Source: Labilibacter sediminis (GTDB lineage Bacteria; Bacteroidota; Bacteroidia; Bacteroidales; Marinilabiliaceae). Taken from it: a stretch of DNA of 64,000 nt. Below are positions 41,478-49,768 of this stretch, one piece after another. The DNA lies in assembly GCF_005877885.1 (NCBI RefSeq), contig NZ_VCHY01000013.1:62001-126000 (forward strand), read 5' to 3'. Below the pieces are notes generated by a model. The model searched no databases and was not told where the DNA came from. It saw only the letters and a program-made list of their open reading frames with translations. Both the position numbers and the translations under genes were made by a program. The number at the start of each line of letters is the position of its first letter. Position 1 is the stretch's first letter.

Positions 41478-42362
41478 TTAAGGCAATGTCTTTAAAACTA
41501 TGTTGCGAATTTCAATGGTTTCACCTGCTAAAACCGGGGCATCATTATGGTTTAAATAAACCCATACGCCATTAAACGGTGGGGTTTCAGACCATACTTC
41601 AACATTTACTGTAATCCACTTATTAGCTTCAAATTCACTATACTCCACCTCATAACGTGCAATATGGTTAGATCCATCAATTGTTGTGGCAAAAGAATAT
41701 ACCCGGGCAAATAAATTTGATGAGAAGTTTTGCTTCATTTCAAATGTTATAAAGGCACGTTCATTAAAATTACATGGTCCTAAACGGAAAAGTTGCTGAT
41801 AAACATTACCGCTATATCCTCCACTTGTCAAAATGTAGTAGCCGTCTCCTAAATCCTGCCAATTGTCGCTTCCATATAAATATAAATCGTAAGGCAATAC
41901 TTCCAGAGCTGTATTTAGTACAAACGGATCCCGAATAAAACGAGGTTTCATCATCATGTTACGCCTTAACTCAAACTTGATATGTGACAAGTCTGAAAAG
42001 TCAGATCCGCTCTCCTGGTTATGGTCATAAATGAAATAATTGTTGGCATCACCAAATAACAGGTACTCTTTATTGTGTGTAAGGCCGACCAATACAAAAG
42101 GAGTTCCCTCCAGCTCCTCAAAAGACTGCGAATAGCCCGGATATTTTGCTTTAATACCCACTTCGTATATGCCTTTTTTATACTTAACCTGATAACTACC
42201 TGTATCTTGAGTGAAATACAATGGCTCCAGATAACTTGATACATCATTTAGTGCAAAAGCCCCATATTCAGCCACCCATTTAATGCCTTTATAATGGGCT
42301 AAACGCAATAAAAAAAGCTTAGCCAGTCCACCTGCAGTATTATTCGATTTGAGAAAGCTCAT
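41478..42362 (-). CDS. Phage structural protein of unknown subtype
   Basis: It encodes 294 beta-rich residues with many Tyr/Phe residues. The C-terminal 110 residues (ERAFITFEMKQNFSSNLFARVYSFATTIDGSNHIARYEVE) look like a jelly-roll. It overlaps the upstream gene by 23 bases. Position at the head of the late operon suggests a virion component. Confidence 0.6.
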   Translation of the reverse strand: MSFLKSNNTAGGLAKLFLLRLAHYKGIKWVAEYGAFALNDVSSYLEPLYFTQDTGSYQVKYKKGIYEVGIKAKYPGYSQSFEELEGTPFVLVGLTHNKEYLLFGDANNYFIYDHNQESGSDFSDLSHIKFELRRNMMMKPRFIRDPFVLNTALEVLPYDLYLYGSDNWQDLGDGYYILTSGGYSGNVYQQLFRLGPCNFNERAFITFEMKQNFSSNLFARVYSFATTIDGSNHIARYEVEYSEFEANKWITVNVEVWSETPPFNGVWVYLNHNDAPVLAGETIEIRNIVLKTLP

Positions 42363-42906
42363 GTTTCCATTTTTTACTTATTGTCCCCGTTGCAGACAAA
42401 TTGTTTACAAATTGCTGTTGCATTTCAATGTCTAATTTCTTTAAGAAATTCTCTACAGTATTGCTTTTTTCACATTCTGTATTTCTGTACAAATCTTTCT
42501 TAATGGCTTCATAGCTCCACACATCTTCCGGAAAGTTAAACTTATTCTGAAACCCCCTTATGGTTTCAGCTATTGTAAACCCAATAGCCGTGCGATGTCC
42601 AATCCATGTACGCATGATAAACTTTAAGCGTTTCTCCATACGGGTATTAAAGTCTAGCTGTCCCGATTGGGTCAGCTCCCAGCCATATTGCTTAAAAATC
42701 CATTCTGGTATTTCAATGCAAAGATCATCGTTTTGAGTGGAGGCTGGCAAGGACTCACGTGTAAACAATGGTTTAGAGAGATAACGCAAAAATTCCTTAT
42801 GAACTTCCGGCAACAGGGATAAATCACACGGATCTCCGCAATTGTTAATTAAGTATTGCTTCACATAAGGCTTTACCTTAATGTTAACAGTGTATTTTTC
42901 AGACAT
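42340..42906 (-). CDS. First gene of the late operon, unknown function
   Basis: It encodes 188 residues (MSEKYTVNIKVKPYVKQYLINNCGDPCDLS), helical, with the phrase KFIMRTWIGHRTAIGFTIAETIRGFQNKFNFPEDVWSYEAIKKD. It lacks a recognised motif. It is the first gene after the large intergenic repeat array, so its promoter probably governs the head genes. Confidence 0.6.
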   Translation of the reverse strand: MSEKYTVNIKVKPYVKQYLINNCGDPCDLSLLPEVHKEFLRYLSKPLFTRESLPASTQNDDLCIEIPEWIFKQYGWELTQSGQLDFNTRMEKRLKFIMRTWIGHRTAIGFTIAETIRGFQNKFNFPEDVWSYEAIKKDLYRNTECEKSNTVENFLKKLDIEMQQQFVNNLSATGTISKKWKHELSQIE

Positions 42907-43054
42907 ATGAGTGAGGGATTACAGGATTAAAAATACAAAAAATGTGTCTCTTTGCCATACAATGTAGTTAACAATAATCACCAAAAAGAGGACAAGTTTT
43001 CAACAGGTAAAAAAAAACTCTCCTACTCCTGAGTCTGGCAAAAGGACGTTGTTT

Positions 43055-43340
43055 TTGTAACTTTCGGAAGTTTTCAATTGCAATTCATTAAGCATCAATT
43101 TATTACAAGGTTACTAATTTTTGTAACCTCAAAAATAGATTTTGTACCCTACTGATTATCAACGGTTATAAAAGTTACAAACTCGAAATCCTTTTGTAAC
43201 CTGTGTTTTCAATACTCTTAATTAGTCTAAATAAGGTTACTAAACTTTATAAGTTACAAACCCAATATATTTTAGTAACCTTTTTGTAACCTCTCTATTT
43301 TCCAATCTCTCAACCTTTTAAATACTAATGGTTACAAAAT
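43055..43340. repeat. Iteron-like array of GTAAC / GGTTAC motifs
   Basis: About ten copies of the hexamer GGTTAC / GTAACC or close variants lie in 290 bases: for example the dyad GGTTAC-N8-GTAACC (43109-43128), sites near 43055, 43164, 43175, 43195, 43235, 43253, 43276, 43286 and 43330. Many carry a flanking run TTTT (TTTTGTAACC). The array resembles replication iterons or a multi-site operator. Confidence 0.65.
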
Positions 43341-43526
43341 ACAGTAAAATATTGAATTTGGGGTTAAAGGGGGAAGGGCACTAAAGGACAGTGAAGCCAA
43401 CTTCATATATAGTGTGGTATTACGTAAAGTAGATTACCCTACTGAGGCGCTTAAGACTAAATTTTTAGTTGAATGATAGAGAATTAATTACCCTGGAAAG
43501 AAGCTTAGGTTTAAATAAAAAGAAAA

Positions 43527-43551
43527 GCCCGTACTAAAAAATAGTACGGGC
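43527..43551. terminator. Strong terminator in the intergenic region
   Basis: A perfect 10-bp stem GCCCGTACTA / TAGTACGGGC with a 5-nt loop. It would end transcription coming from the primase and zinc-ribbon genes. Confidence 0.85.
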
Positions 43552-43700
43552 CCTTCTTTAACCAAACCTAACCCTAAACTTTATGTGTAAAACCTTAGGC
43601 ATTTCAAATATAATATAATTACTGTAATTACAAAACAAAGGTGGGCGTTATGTACAAATTTAGTAAGCCTATTTATTAACCAATAATTAAACTGTTTAGA

Positions 43701-43832
43701 TTACCCACCTGTGTTCTTGTTTTTACATTTAGGACAAAAGCCCTGGCTAATTCTTAAATCGTACTCATGGCCACAAAATCGGCAAATGTACCATATTTCA
43801 TGGTTCCTTACTTGATTAAAATGGTAAATCAT
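43701..43832 (-). CDS. 43-residue zinc-ribbon miniprotein overlapping the primase end
   Basis: The ATG at 43832 lies inside the last codons of the primase gene (overlap of 17 bases, different frame). The product has two CxxC knuckles, Cys17-Cys20 (ICRFCGHEYD) and Cys33-Cys36 (FCPKCKNK), a rubredoxin-like spacing typical of zinc ribbons. Translational coupling to the primase suggests a replication or transcription accessory. It is too short to be caught by most gene finders. Confidence 0.7.
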   Translation of the reverse strand: MIYHFNQVRNHEIWYICRFCGHEYDLRISQGFCPKCKNKNTGG

Positions 43833-46797
43833 CAGCTTCCTGTTTGGTTAACTCTGCGTTTGGATCGGAGCTGATATAAAAACACTCTTGGGTTTTACCA
43901 TCAACCTTCTTGGTAATCTTGCGCTGCTCTACCAAATTACATCTGCTAGCCGGATTAAACTCGTAGCCGTAATATTCGCACCAGGCCTGCGTTGCTTTTT
44001 TAAATTGTTGAGCGGTATACTTACGCTGATGCGTATCGCTTAGCGTACTTTTAAAATTTTGGAAGGCGACTTCTTTAATAATCATGGTATCCAAGTATCC
44101 ATGATCATTCGGAGAAAAGTCTGTTTGAAGCCTCACATCTTTTGGTTTTATCAAGTAATAGCTATTGGCCCAAACATAGAATTCTTCATCCTTTGTCACA
44201 CCCTTGATCATTGCACGACGTAGTTGTCGTTTTTCAAGATTCTCCATTGGAGGATGAATCTTCCCGGGGAAACGCATCACCATTTGAATACAGTATGCAA
44301 CCAGGTTATAAAACTTAACCCATTCTTCCTCTGTAAAATCATCAAACAACCTGCGCCCATATTTGTCTAAGGGGCTACGTGTTTCCTTATAATCGTTGTA
44401 TTTAGTGCTCTCGTGGTAATAATCACTTACAGCCACAAATAGCAAACGCGCCAGGGTAGAATTATCTGTATTTGGTAGTTCAAAATTGGTGCTCACAAAC
44501 ATTTTACCGCTTAAATCATACTGTAGTGTTTCAGGCGAAAGGTGCTTGTTATTTACCCTGCGAGGACCTGTAATCTGAGTATAGAAGAAATCAATATCCG
44601 CAAACTCGTGTAAGTCATCTACTTCTATGTTATTATGAAACCTGGTGTACCCGTCAAAAATAAACTGATCGTTGGCCACATCCTTATTTCTGCCCGGCAC
44701 ATAAAAACTCGGACGTACCTTTTTTATAACCGTACTCAATAAAGACTTACCACTTCGTCCGGAACTTTTTCCAATGGCCGATATTTTCATATCCTGCAGA
44801 AATCCCATCCATGGCTTACCCGGATCTTTATACTGCTGACACTGATAGCCAATGAAAAACATGAGATTGGCCAATAACTGGTTTTCCTCTCCCCTTTCCT
44901 TATCGCTAAGCTCCTGTTTTTGCTCATCAGTCTTACGCCAGTGTATACGGCTTAAATCACGCAGAAAACCTGCAAACATGAAGTCTTTGTCATTAATCGT
45001 CACATTGTAACGCTTCCACTCCTCTAAGGCGTTAATTTTGGTATTTACTGCAGCTATTTGATTAGGCGTTTTTGCCTGATCTCTTTCCTTTAGCAAAACG
45101 GCATATTCCGGAGAAGGATCTACCATAATTGGAGATTCCTTTAAGTGACGAATATTGTGATCTATAACATGAGAAATCTTCTCATTGTTGATTGTTAATT
45201 CGCCAAGAATATGATGATTCAAATCTGCATGTTTAATGCGCTCTATCTTATCCTTTGTAATCTTTAATGCTCCGTTCTTAAAAACCAAAGTTTCATAATT
45301 CTGGCTATAGTTATCAAAGCAAGGTTCAATGTAGGCCAATTCCTGCAGGTTATTCTCACTAATCTGGTTGCTTGAGTTTATTTTATTTAAGATGGCAATT
45401 TCGTCAATCAGGTTCCTGGAACGGATCCACTCCTTGGTGAATGTTTTGGCAATACGCTTAATGTCGTCCGGATGAATAAGCGTGACAGTCTTTCCTTCTA
45501 CTTTTGCGTAGCAATAACCTGCTTTTTTGTGGTATTTACTATTCATACAGTAAAAACCATGCATCTGCATAAAAAAGTAGTAATACTCAAGGTTTATGTT
45601 ATAATTCACCTTTGTTTTGCCTTTCACTTGTTCGGTAGTTTTTTCCCAAAATTTCATAGGTTTTGCACGTCGAACAAGTTTGGTAATCTCTCCCCTGGTA
45701 CCATCTTCATCTTTACCAGCTAAATTGATAAAGTCCTTCATATCCTTACAAGCATTTCCACGCCAATCCTTTTTATACTGGATCCATTTTGGTATCTGCA
45801 TGGTAAACAAATTCATGTGCTTAAGGGCATTTGTCCTGGCACACTCAAAACCTGTTTTATCCAGGTCCATAATCTGATAATGTTTCTCACAATACCTGTC
45901 AAGTTTGTTGTATGTAGATTTATCAAATGTGGCACTCTCTGAGTTTAGGAAATAAACATGGTACCCCAGACTAATCATATTTAAAGCATCACTCTCTCCG
46001 GAAACTCTAAAAAGGTTTTTTACCACTGCCTCAGGTTTACCTTCAGGTGGTTTATAGTCACCTTTATCTTCGTCTAAAAAATCACTTTCACCTTGATCTA
46101 TATCCTGCAGAATATCTAATCCATAGATGAAATCTGTTGGTTTTTCACCGATATATAGGAATCTAAATTTTTTATCGATTTCGTGTGGCTTATATAACTT
46201 TTGAAAGCTTCCGTAATCGAACAGAAAAATCGGATAATCGGGAGTTGCTTTAAACTGATGAACAATGTCTTTTTCATACTTCTTGCTATAACTAACAAAC
46301 TCATAACTTTCAACCACTTTACCATGAAGTTTCTGCAGGTGATCAATGGTCACATAGCGTCCAATGGTTTCCAAATCACTATCTAAAGGATCTTCTTTAA
46401 AAACCCACTTATACATGCCTTTATGATCATCCTGGCCTACCTCTCTCCAACTATATTCGGCCTGATAAACGGGCTTTTTATAATCCCCTCCGGAAATGTC
46501 TTTTTTTATGATGACATCCATGATAAACTTAAGGGCATCAATATACTGCAGACCTTCATGATACTTTACCCAGTCGATGCAGTTTAGGCCTTTAATATCT
46601 GTCTGGTTACCAAAGTCGGTAATGCGCCACTGGCCACCTAACAGTTTACAATTGGCCGAAGGTGTTTTTTCATCGCTCCGGATCTTGAATTTATGACGCG
46701 GATTATGAAAATCCACGTCGTTGAAATAGTATTGAAATACATCTAAACCGGCATTGGTTTCACGAAGTATTTCTTGCTGATCGATATACTTACTCAT
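43816..46797 (-). CDS. Primase-helicase (TOPRIM plus SF3/D5-like helicase)
   Basis: It encodes 993 residues. The N-terminal part (1-110) reads like a CHC2-type DNA-binding region without cysteines (NPRHKFKIRSDEKTPSANCKLLGGQWRITDFG). A TOPRIM-like core lies about 255-330 (VSGESDALNMISLGYHVYFLNSE, then MDLDKTG). The helicase has Walker A GRSGKS near 676-681 and Walker B EVDDLHEF, then a sensor MFVSTNF. This one protein should serve both priming and unwinding at the phage origin. Confidence 0.9.
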   Translation of the reverse strand: MSKYIDQQEILRETNAGLDVFQYYFNDVDFHNPRHKFKIRSDEKTPSANCKLLGGQWRITDFGNQTDIKGLNCIDWVKYHEGLQYIDALKFIMDVIIKKDISGGDYKKPVYQAEYSWREVGQDDHKGMYKWVFKEDPLDSDLETIGRYVTIDHLQKLHGKVVESYEFVSYSKKYEKDIVHQFKATPDYPIFLFDYGSFQKLYKPHEIDKKFRFLYIGEKPTDFIYGLDILQDIDQGESDFLDEDKGDYKPPEGKPEAVVKNLFRVSGESDALNMISLGYHVYFLNSESATFDKSTYNKLDRYCEKHYQIMDLDKTGFECARTNALKHMNLFTMQIPKWIQYKKDWRGNACKDMKDFINLAGKDEDGTRGEITKLVRRAKPMKFWEKTTEQVKGKTKVNYNINLEYYYFFMQMHGFYCMNSKYHKKAGYCYAKVEGKTVTLIHPDDIKRIAKTFTKEWIRSRNLIDEIAILNKINSSNQISENNLQELAYIEPCFDNYSQNYETLVFKNGALKITKDKIERIKHADLNHHILGELTINNEKISHVIDHNIRHLKESPIMVDPSPEYAVLLKERDQAKTPNQIAAVNTKINALEEWKRYNVTINDKDFMFAGFLRDLSRIHWRKTDEQKQELSDKERGEENQLLANLMFFIGYQCQQYKDPGKPWMGFLQDMKISAIGKSSGRSGKSLLSTVIKKVRPSFYVPGRNKDVANDQFIFDGYTRFHNNIEVDDLHEFADIDFFYTQITGPRRVNNKHLSPETLQYDLSGKMFVSTNFELPNTDNSTLARLLFVAVSDYYHESTKYNDYKETRSPLDKYGRRLFDDFTEEEWVKFYNLVAYCIQMVMRFPGKIHPPMENLEKRQLRRAMIKGVTKDEEFYVWANSYYLIKPKDVRLQTDFSPNDHGYLDTMIIKEVAFQNFKSTLSDTHQRKYTAQQFKKATQAWCEYYGYEFNPASRCNLVEQRKITKKVDGKTQECFYISSDPNAELTKQEADDLPF

Positions 46798-46828
46798 GTG
46801 TGTAGGTGTGAGGGATTTAAATTAGGAA

Positions 46829-47446
46829 CTATAGCTCTATTCCGGTTTTATCACATTGTTTAAATGTGTAAACAAATACCCATGGATTACCATGAAATGA
46901 TTCTCTCCCGTAAATCGAAATCCACAACGATTTAAAAGAATTATGAGGAAACATAAATGGTTGATTTGACTCATTGAAATAGTTTTTATACACTTCCATT
47001 CCTCCTTGACTCAACACTTTGACTCCCTCGCTTAAAGAATCTTTATTACTTATATTTTTAATCCTTTCAACCCTAACATCTGTTACAGTTACAAAGTGCC
47101 TTGCAAACTTAGATGGAAGATGATGGGGGGAGCGCCATTTTCCCGGGTCTTTAATGTGATCGCCAATACAGTTGATCGCCCCACCAACTCTATACTCAAC
47201 AGGAGAAGCTTCTACTTCCGACGGCTTCTTACTATCAAAATCCTTTGGAAAACGAAAACCCTCCCGGATATAGGCTACTTCGCCAACTTTATAATCTGCT
47301 TGTGTATCGATTAAGTATTGAATTACCTCTGGCTTTTCGAACTCTCTGGCATCGACTTCACACCCTTTAATCATACGCCTTGTTTGCGTTTTTTGCCCTG
47401 AAATAACAGCCTTGGTTAGTTCAGGGATAAACATGAAGCTTTTCAC
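46829..47446 (-). CDS. ASCH/PUA-like phage protein
   Basis: It encodes 205 residues. The N-terminus (FIPELTKAVISGQKTQTRRMIKG) and the later YKVGEVAYIREGFRF, RHFVTVTDVRVERIKNIS and the end FKSLWISIYGRESFHGNPWVFVYTF follow the ASCH pattern of phage proteins (KTQTRR, VG-VxxxRE, W-xxNPWVwV). ASCH domains bind RNA. The exact role in phages is not settled. It overlaps the upstream gene by 4 bases. Confidence 0.8.
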   Translation of the reverse strand: MKSFMFIPELTKAVISGQKTQTRRMIKGCEVDAREFEKPEVIQYLIDTQADYKVGEVAYIREGFRFPKDFDSKKPSEVEASPVEYRVGGAINCIGDHIKDPGKWRSPHHLPSKFARHFVTVTDVRVERIKNISNKDSLSEGVKVLSQGGMEVYKNYFNESNQPFMFPHNSFKSLWISIYGRESFHGNPWVFVYTFKQCDKTGIEL

Positions 47447-47781
47447 CTTAACACCCTCCCTTTAGATAATTCTTTAGCTACTTGTTCCAACACTTCTAAT
47501 TCATTGAACTTCTCCAGGGTATTGGCCAGTTTCTCTGCATGAATTGTTGCATACAAAGCTTTCTTTTCCTGTATATGTCTACGCTCATTCCTATCTAATG
47601 GTCTAAAATGTAAATGAGGTTCAGTTAGCTCTGTATAGTAAAATGGTAACTCTTCGCTTGGAGCTATAAAATGAGCAGTTTCATATATAAAGCTACCTCT
47701 GGCCTTGTGTACTTCTTTTATAGCTTCAAAACGCGAAAGCATCGCTTTATGTGGTATATCCGGACTTTGTAAATTACTCAT
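47443..47781 (-). CDS. Early phage protein of unknown function
   Basis: It encodes 112 helical, charged residues (ETAHFIAPSEELPFYYTELTEPHLHFRPLDRNERRHIQEKK). It overlaps both neighbours by 4 and 8 bases in the early operon. No family recognised. Confidence 0.6.
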   Translation of the reverse strand: MSNLQSPDIPHKAMLSRFEAIKEVHKARGSFIYETAHFIAPSEELPFYYTELTEPHLHFRPLDRNERRHIQEKKALYATIHAEKLANTLEKFNELEVLEQVAKELSKGRVLR

Positions 47782-48100
47782 GTCTTTTAACTAAAATAAA
47801 TTCAACTAACTGGCCATCCCATTGGGGATAGCGATTTTGTAAATGAACCATCATCTTCTTACCTGATAGTCCGTACATTAATTTAGAGAAGGCATCACCC
47901 ATGCCCTGGCTCGCATCGACAGTCCACATATCGTGTATGTCGACCACAATTTCCTTACTAGTTTTAGGATCTACAAGGACGGCCTGTTTTAAACCTTCGT
48001 CCCTTACGGAAACCTTTTCAAACATAGGATCACCCATATGCGGATAGGATATCAACCAATATCCTGAAGACTTAGGTTCTGCGTGTTTTATTCTGAGCAT
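47774..48100 (-). CDS. Early phage protein of unknown function
   Basis: It encodes 108 residues (MLRIKHAEPKSSGYWLISYPHMGDPMFEKVSVRDEG). The sequence is alpha/beta and contains WTVDASQGMGDAFSKLMYG. It overlaps both neighbours (8 and 13 bases). No family recognised. Confidence 0.6.
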   Translation of the reverse strand: MLRIKHAEPKSSGYWLISYPHMGDPMFEKVSVRDEGLKQAVLVDPKTSKEIVVDIHDMWTVDASQGMGDAFSKLMYGLSGKKMMVHLQNRYPQWDGQLVEFILVKRHE

Positions 48101-48285
48101 CGTTCTTTGGTTTTAAACATTTCTTCAAAAACAGATGCTTTAAGCTTTAAAACTCTCTTTTGCTTTTTAAGATTCTTAGGATTTAGAACCTTAATTTTCT
48201 TTATTCCTTCTAAAGGCAGTGAGTCAATTAGATTTATCAAGTCGTCCTGACTTCCTTCTATTTTTACTTTTATATTCTTACTCAT
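48088..48285 (-). CDS. Small basic early protein
   Basis: It encodes 65 residues, very rich in Lys (KIKKIKVLNPKNLKKQKRVLKLKASVFEEMFKTKERCSE). It may bind nucleic acid. It overlaps the next gene by 13 bases. No family recognised. Confidence 0.55.
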   Translation of the reverse strand: MSKNIKVKIEGSQDDLINLIDSLPLEGIKKIKVLNPKNLKKQKRVLKLKASVFEEMFKTKERCSE

Positions 48286-48299
48286 AACGGGTATTAGTA

Positions 48300-48488
48300 T
48301 TATTTCAAATATTCATTTAGAGCATTGTTCAGTTTAGATAATCGCACTCTTGTTGGTTTAGTCTCCGGATTTGTCACCGGGAATTGCTCCCATATCAGAT
48401 GTATAGCATCCTGCAGTAGTGATAAATCATCTTTTTCCAAGCAATGAATACTAAACTCATCATCTGATTGATCAACAAATGGATTCAT
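48300..48488 (-). CDS. Small acidic early protein
   Basis: It encodes 62 residues. The N-terminus is acidic (DQSDDEFSIHCLEKDDLSLLQDAIHLIWEQ) and the rest helical. It overlaps the upstream gene by 17 bases. Pairing of an acidic and a basic small gene is noted, but no function is known. Confidence 0.55.
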   Translation of the reverse strand: MNPFVDQSDDEFSIHCLEKDDLSLLQDAIHLIWEQFPVTNPETKPTRVRLSKLNNALNEYLK

Positions 48489-48795
48489 GATGAAGAAGCT
48501 GTTGTGATTGTGATAAAAGAGAATTAAACTCTGCTGTTAAGGAATTATGTGCCCTACAATTTGGACCAGGTATCAGGTACAATATTTCTGCAGAATGATT
48601 ATGTACAAAATAGGCCATTTTTCGAGGGGTATCGTAAGGCCAAAAATTTAAAAGCTTGTCTAAGCGCTCAACTACTTCATGCGCATGCTGATAATTATTT
48701 ACACCTTCTTTAATTAAATGCCTGCGCATCCTTATTAGTTTTTTGACGTAGGAACGTCCTGCCTTATGTAAAGGCTGTTGTTTATTTTCACTCAT
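48472..48795 (-). CDS. First gene of the early operon, unknown
   Basis: I start at Met 48795 (MSENKQQPLHKAGRSYVKKL, 107 residues). The longer frame runs through the operator dyad (48812-48829) and the shared leader motif, which mark the true 5' region. The product is helical and basic at the N-terminus. No family recognised. Its expression is probably repressed through the same dyad as the integrase. Confidence 0.65.
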   Translation of the reverse strand: MSENKQQPLHKAGRSYVKKLIRMRRHLIKEGVNNYQHAHEVVERLDKLLNFWPYDTPRKMAYFVHNHSAEILYLIPGPNCRAHNSLTAEFNSLLSQSQQLLHHESIC

Positions 48796-48797
48796 AA

Positions 48798-48810
48798 CGA
48801 AATGATTTAA
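48798..48810 (-). promoter_or_regulatory. Shared start-proximal leader motif, copy 3
   Basis: TTAAATCATTTCG on the coding strand, two bases before the ATG at 48795. It matches copies at 32842 and 33341. Confidence 0.5.
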
Positions 48811-48829
48811 TGCAAGTTGGGGAACGTGC
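48809..48829 (-). promoter_or_regulatory. Operator-like dyad upstream of the early operon
   Basis: Twenty-one bases identical to 6829-6849. Half-sites GCAAGTT and AACGTGC are at 48812-48818 and 48823-48829 around GGGG. Confidence 0.55.
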
Positions 48830-48870
48830 AATTTATTGTTGAAAAATGTCAAGCGTTTTCCTGAACGCCT

Positions 48871-49419
48871 TTAAATAATGCCTTTGGTTGAAGCCCAAAA
48901 AGCAATCTCTACTCTGTTATTAACACAGAGCTTATCTCTTATCCTGGATAAATGGGTTCGCACTGTAGTGATTTCAATATCAAGAGTCGAGGCAATTTCT
49001 TTGTCCAGTTTGCCCTCTCCTACTAATTGAGCTACCAAATACTCACTACGGCTTAGTGTTCCATTTTTTCCTTCTGGCACTCTGCATACAATATTAAATC
49101 CTTTGCAATCTGCTATCTTATCACACACAGGGGCATCACTTCTTAGTTTTTCACCATCCCAATCAGGAGAATGGTCAAGAGCTCCATATCTACAAGAAAC
49201 AAATTGCTCTTCCATCATATCAGCATCATGTATACCAAAATCATTGCGAAGGCAGGAACAAGCTTTTTTATCATTGATTAATTCAACCTGAAAAGGTTCT
49301 CTTAAAACAGTAGGCAATTCTATATATCTGCTCACGCTTCCATTCATAACAGCTCTTATTCCTGTTGAATGACGAAATATCTCTAAAGAATTATCAATTA
49401 ATCCTGCAGGCAGCTTTTT
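48871..49419 (-). CDS. LuxR/GerE-type regulator with Cys-rich N-terminal domain
   Basis: I start at Met 49419 (MKKLPAGLIDNS, 182 residues), since the longer frame overlaps the Cro-like gene. Residues about 120-182 are a GerE helix-turn-helix (LSRSEYLVAQLVGEGKLDKEIASTLDIEITTVRTHLSRIRDKL). The N-terminal region has cysteines in ACSCLRND, VSCRYG, PVCDK, DCKGF and IVCRV, a spacing that suggests a metal or Fe-S site as an environmental or SOS-like sensor. It lies 13 bases after the Cro-like gene, so both are probably one transcript of the lytic switch. Confidence 0.8.
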   Translation of the reverse strand, partial: KKLPAGLIDNSLEIFRHSTGIRAVMNGSVSRYIELPTVLREPFQVELINDKKACSCLRNDFGIHDADMMEEQFVSCRYGALDHSPDWDGEKLRSDAPVCDKIADCKGFNIVCRVPEGKNGTLSRSEYLVAQLVGEGKLDKEIASTLDIEITTVRTHLSRIRDKLCVNNRVEIAFWASTKGII

Positions 49420-49432
49420 CATACTTAACTCA

Positions 49433-49648
49433 TTAAAGGTTATTGATATCAGAAATGATGTCGTTATTATTCTGTGAATGCTTTTTTGCAAGTTTCACTG
49501 CAGCCGTAATAATTACATTTGAATTTATATTACCTGTTAATGCCTGATAGATAGCGCTTTTGCTCTTACCTGTAATTTCAGCCAGTTTGCTTCCATATCC
49601 TCTGGGAAGATTTGATCTTAACTTGTCGTAATCAATTTTAGTCATCAT
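49433..49648 (-). CDS. Cro-like HTH regulator
   Basis: It encodes 71 residues (or 70 from the second Met). LRSNLPRGYGSKLAEITGKSKSAIYQALTGNINSNVIITAAVKLAKK is a complete XRE-type helix-turn-helix. It is divergent from the CI-like repressor across an 81-120-base operator region and first in the leftward lytic transcript. Confidence 0.8.
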   Translation of the reverse strand: MMTKIDYDKLRSNLPRGYGSKLAEITGKSKSAIYQALTGNINSNVIITAAVKLAKKHSQNNNDIISDINNL

Positions 49649-49700
49649 AATACTGTATTGTAATAATGTTATAATTGTGTTATTTTGCTGTAGTAATCAT

Positions 49701-49750
49701 GATGTAAAAGTCTATAATATTTTACATCAATGCAAGTAAAAATAGACTTT
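49701..49750. promoter_or_regulatory. CI/Cro-type operator region
   Basis: GATGTAAAA (49701-49709) and its exact reverse complement (49720-49728) form one dyad. AAAGTCTA (49707-49714) and TAGACTTT (49742-49749) form a second, interlocked dyad. The region lies between the divergent Cro-like and repressor genes and would contain both promoters. Confidence 0.65.
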
Positions 49751-49768
49751 ATTGATAAAATAATTTAC

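Larger units (their letters stand above)
42907..43700. other. 794-base intergenic region: late promoter zone and repeat array
   Basis: The region holds the GTAACC/GGTTAC repeat array (43055-43340), a rightmost strong terminator (43527-43551), and no gene. It separates the replication gene from the head operon. Confidence 0.6.

Noticed and set aside
43055-43340. CRISPR array
   Set aside because: The repeated unit is only six to ten bases, in both orientations, with irregular spacing and no equal-length spacers; it fits iterons or operators instead.
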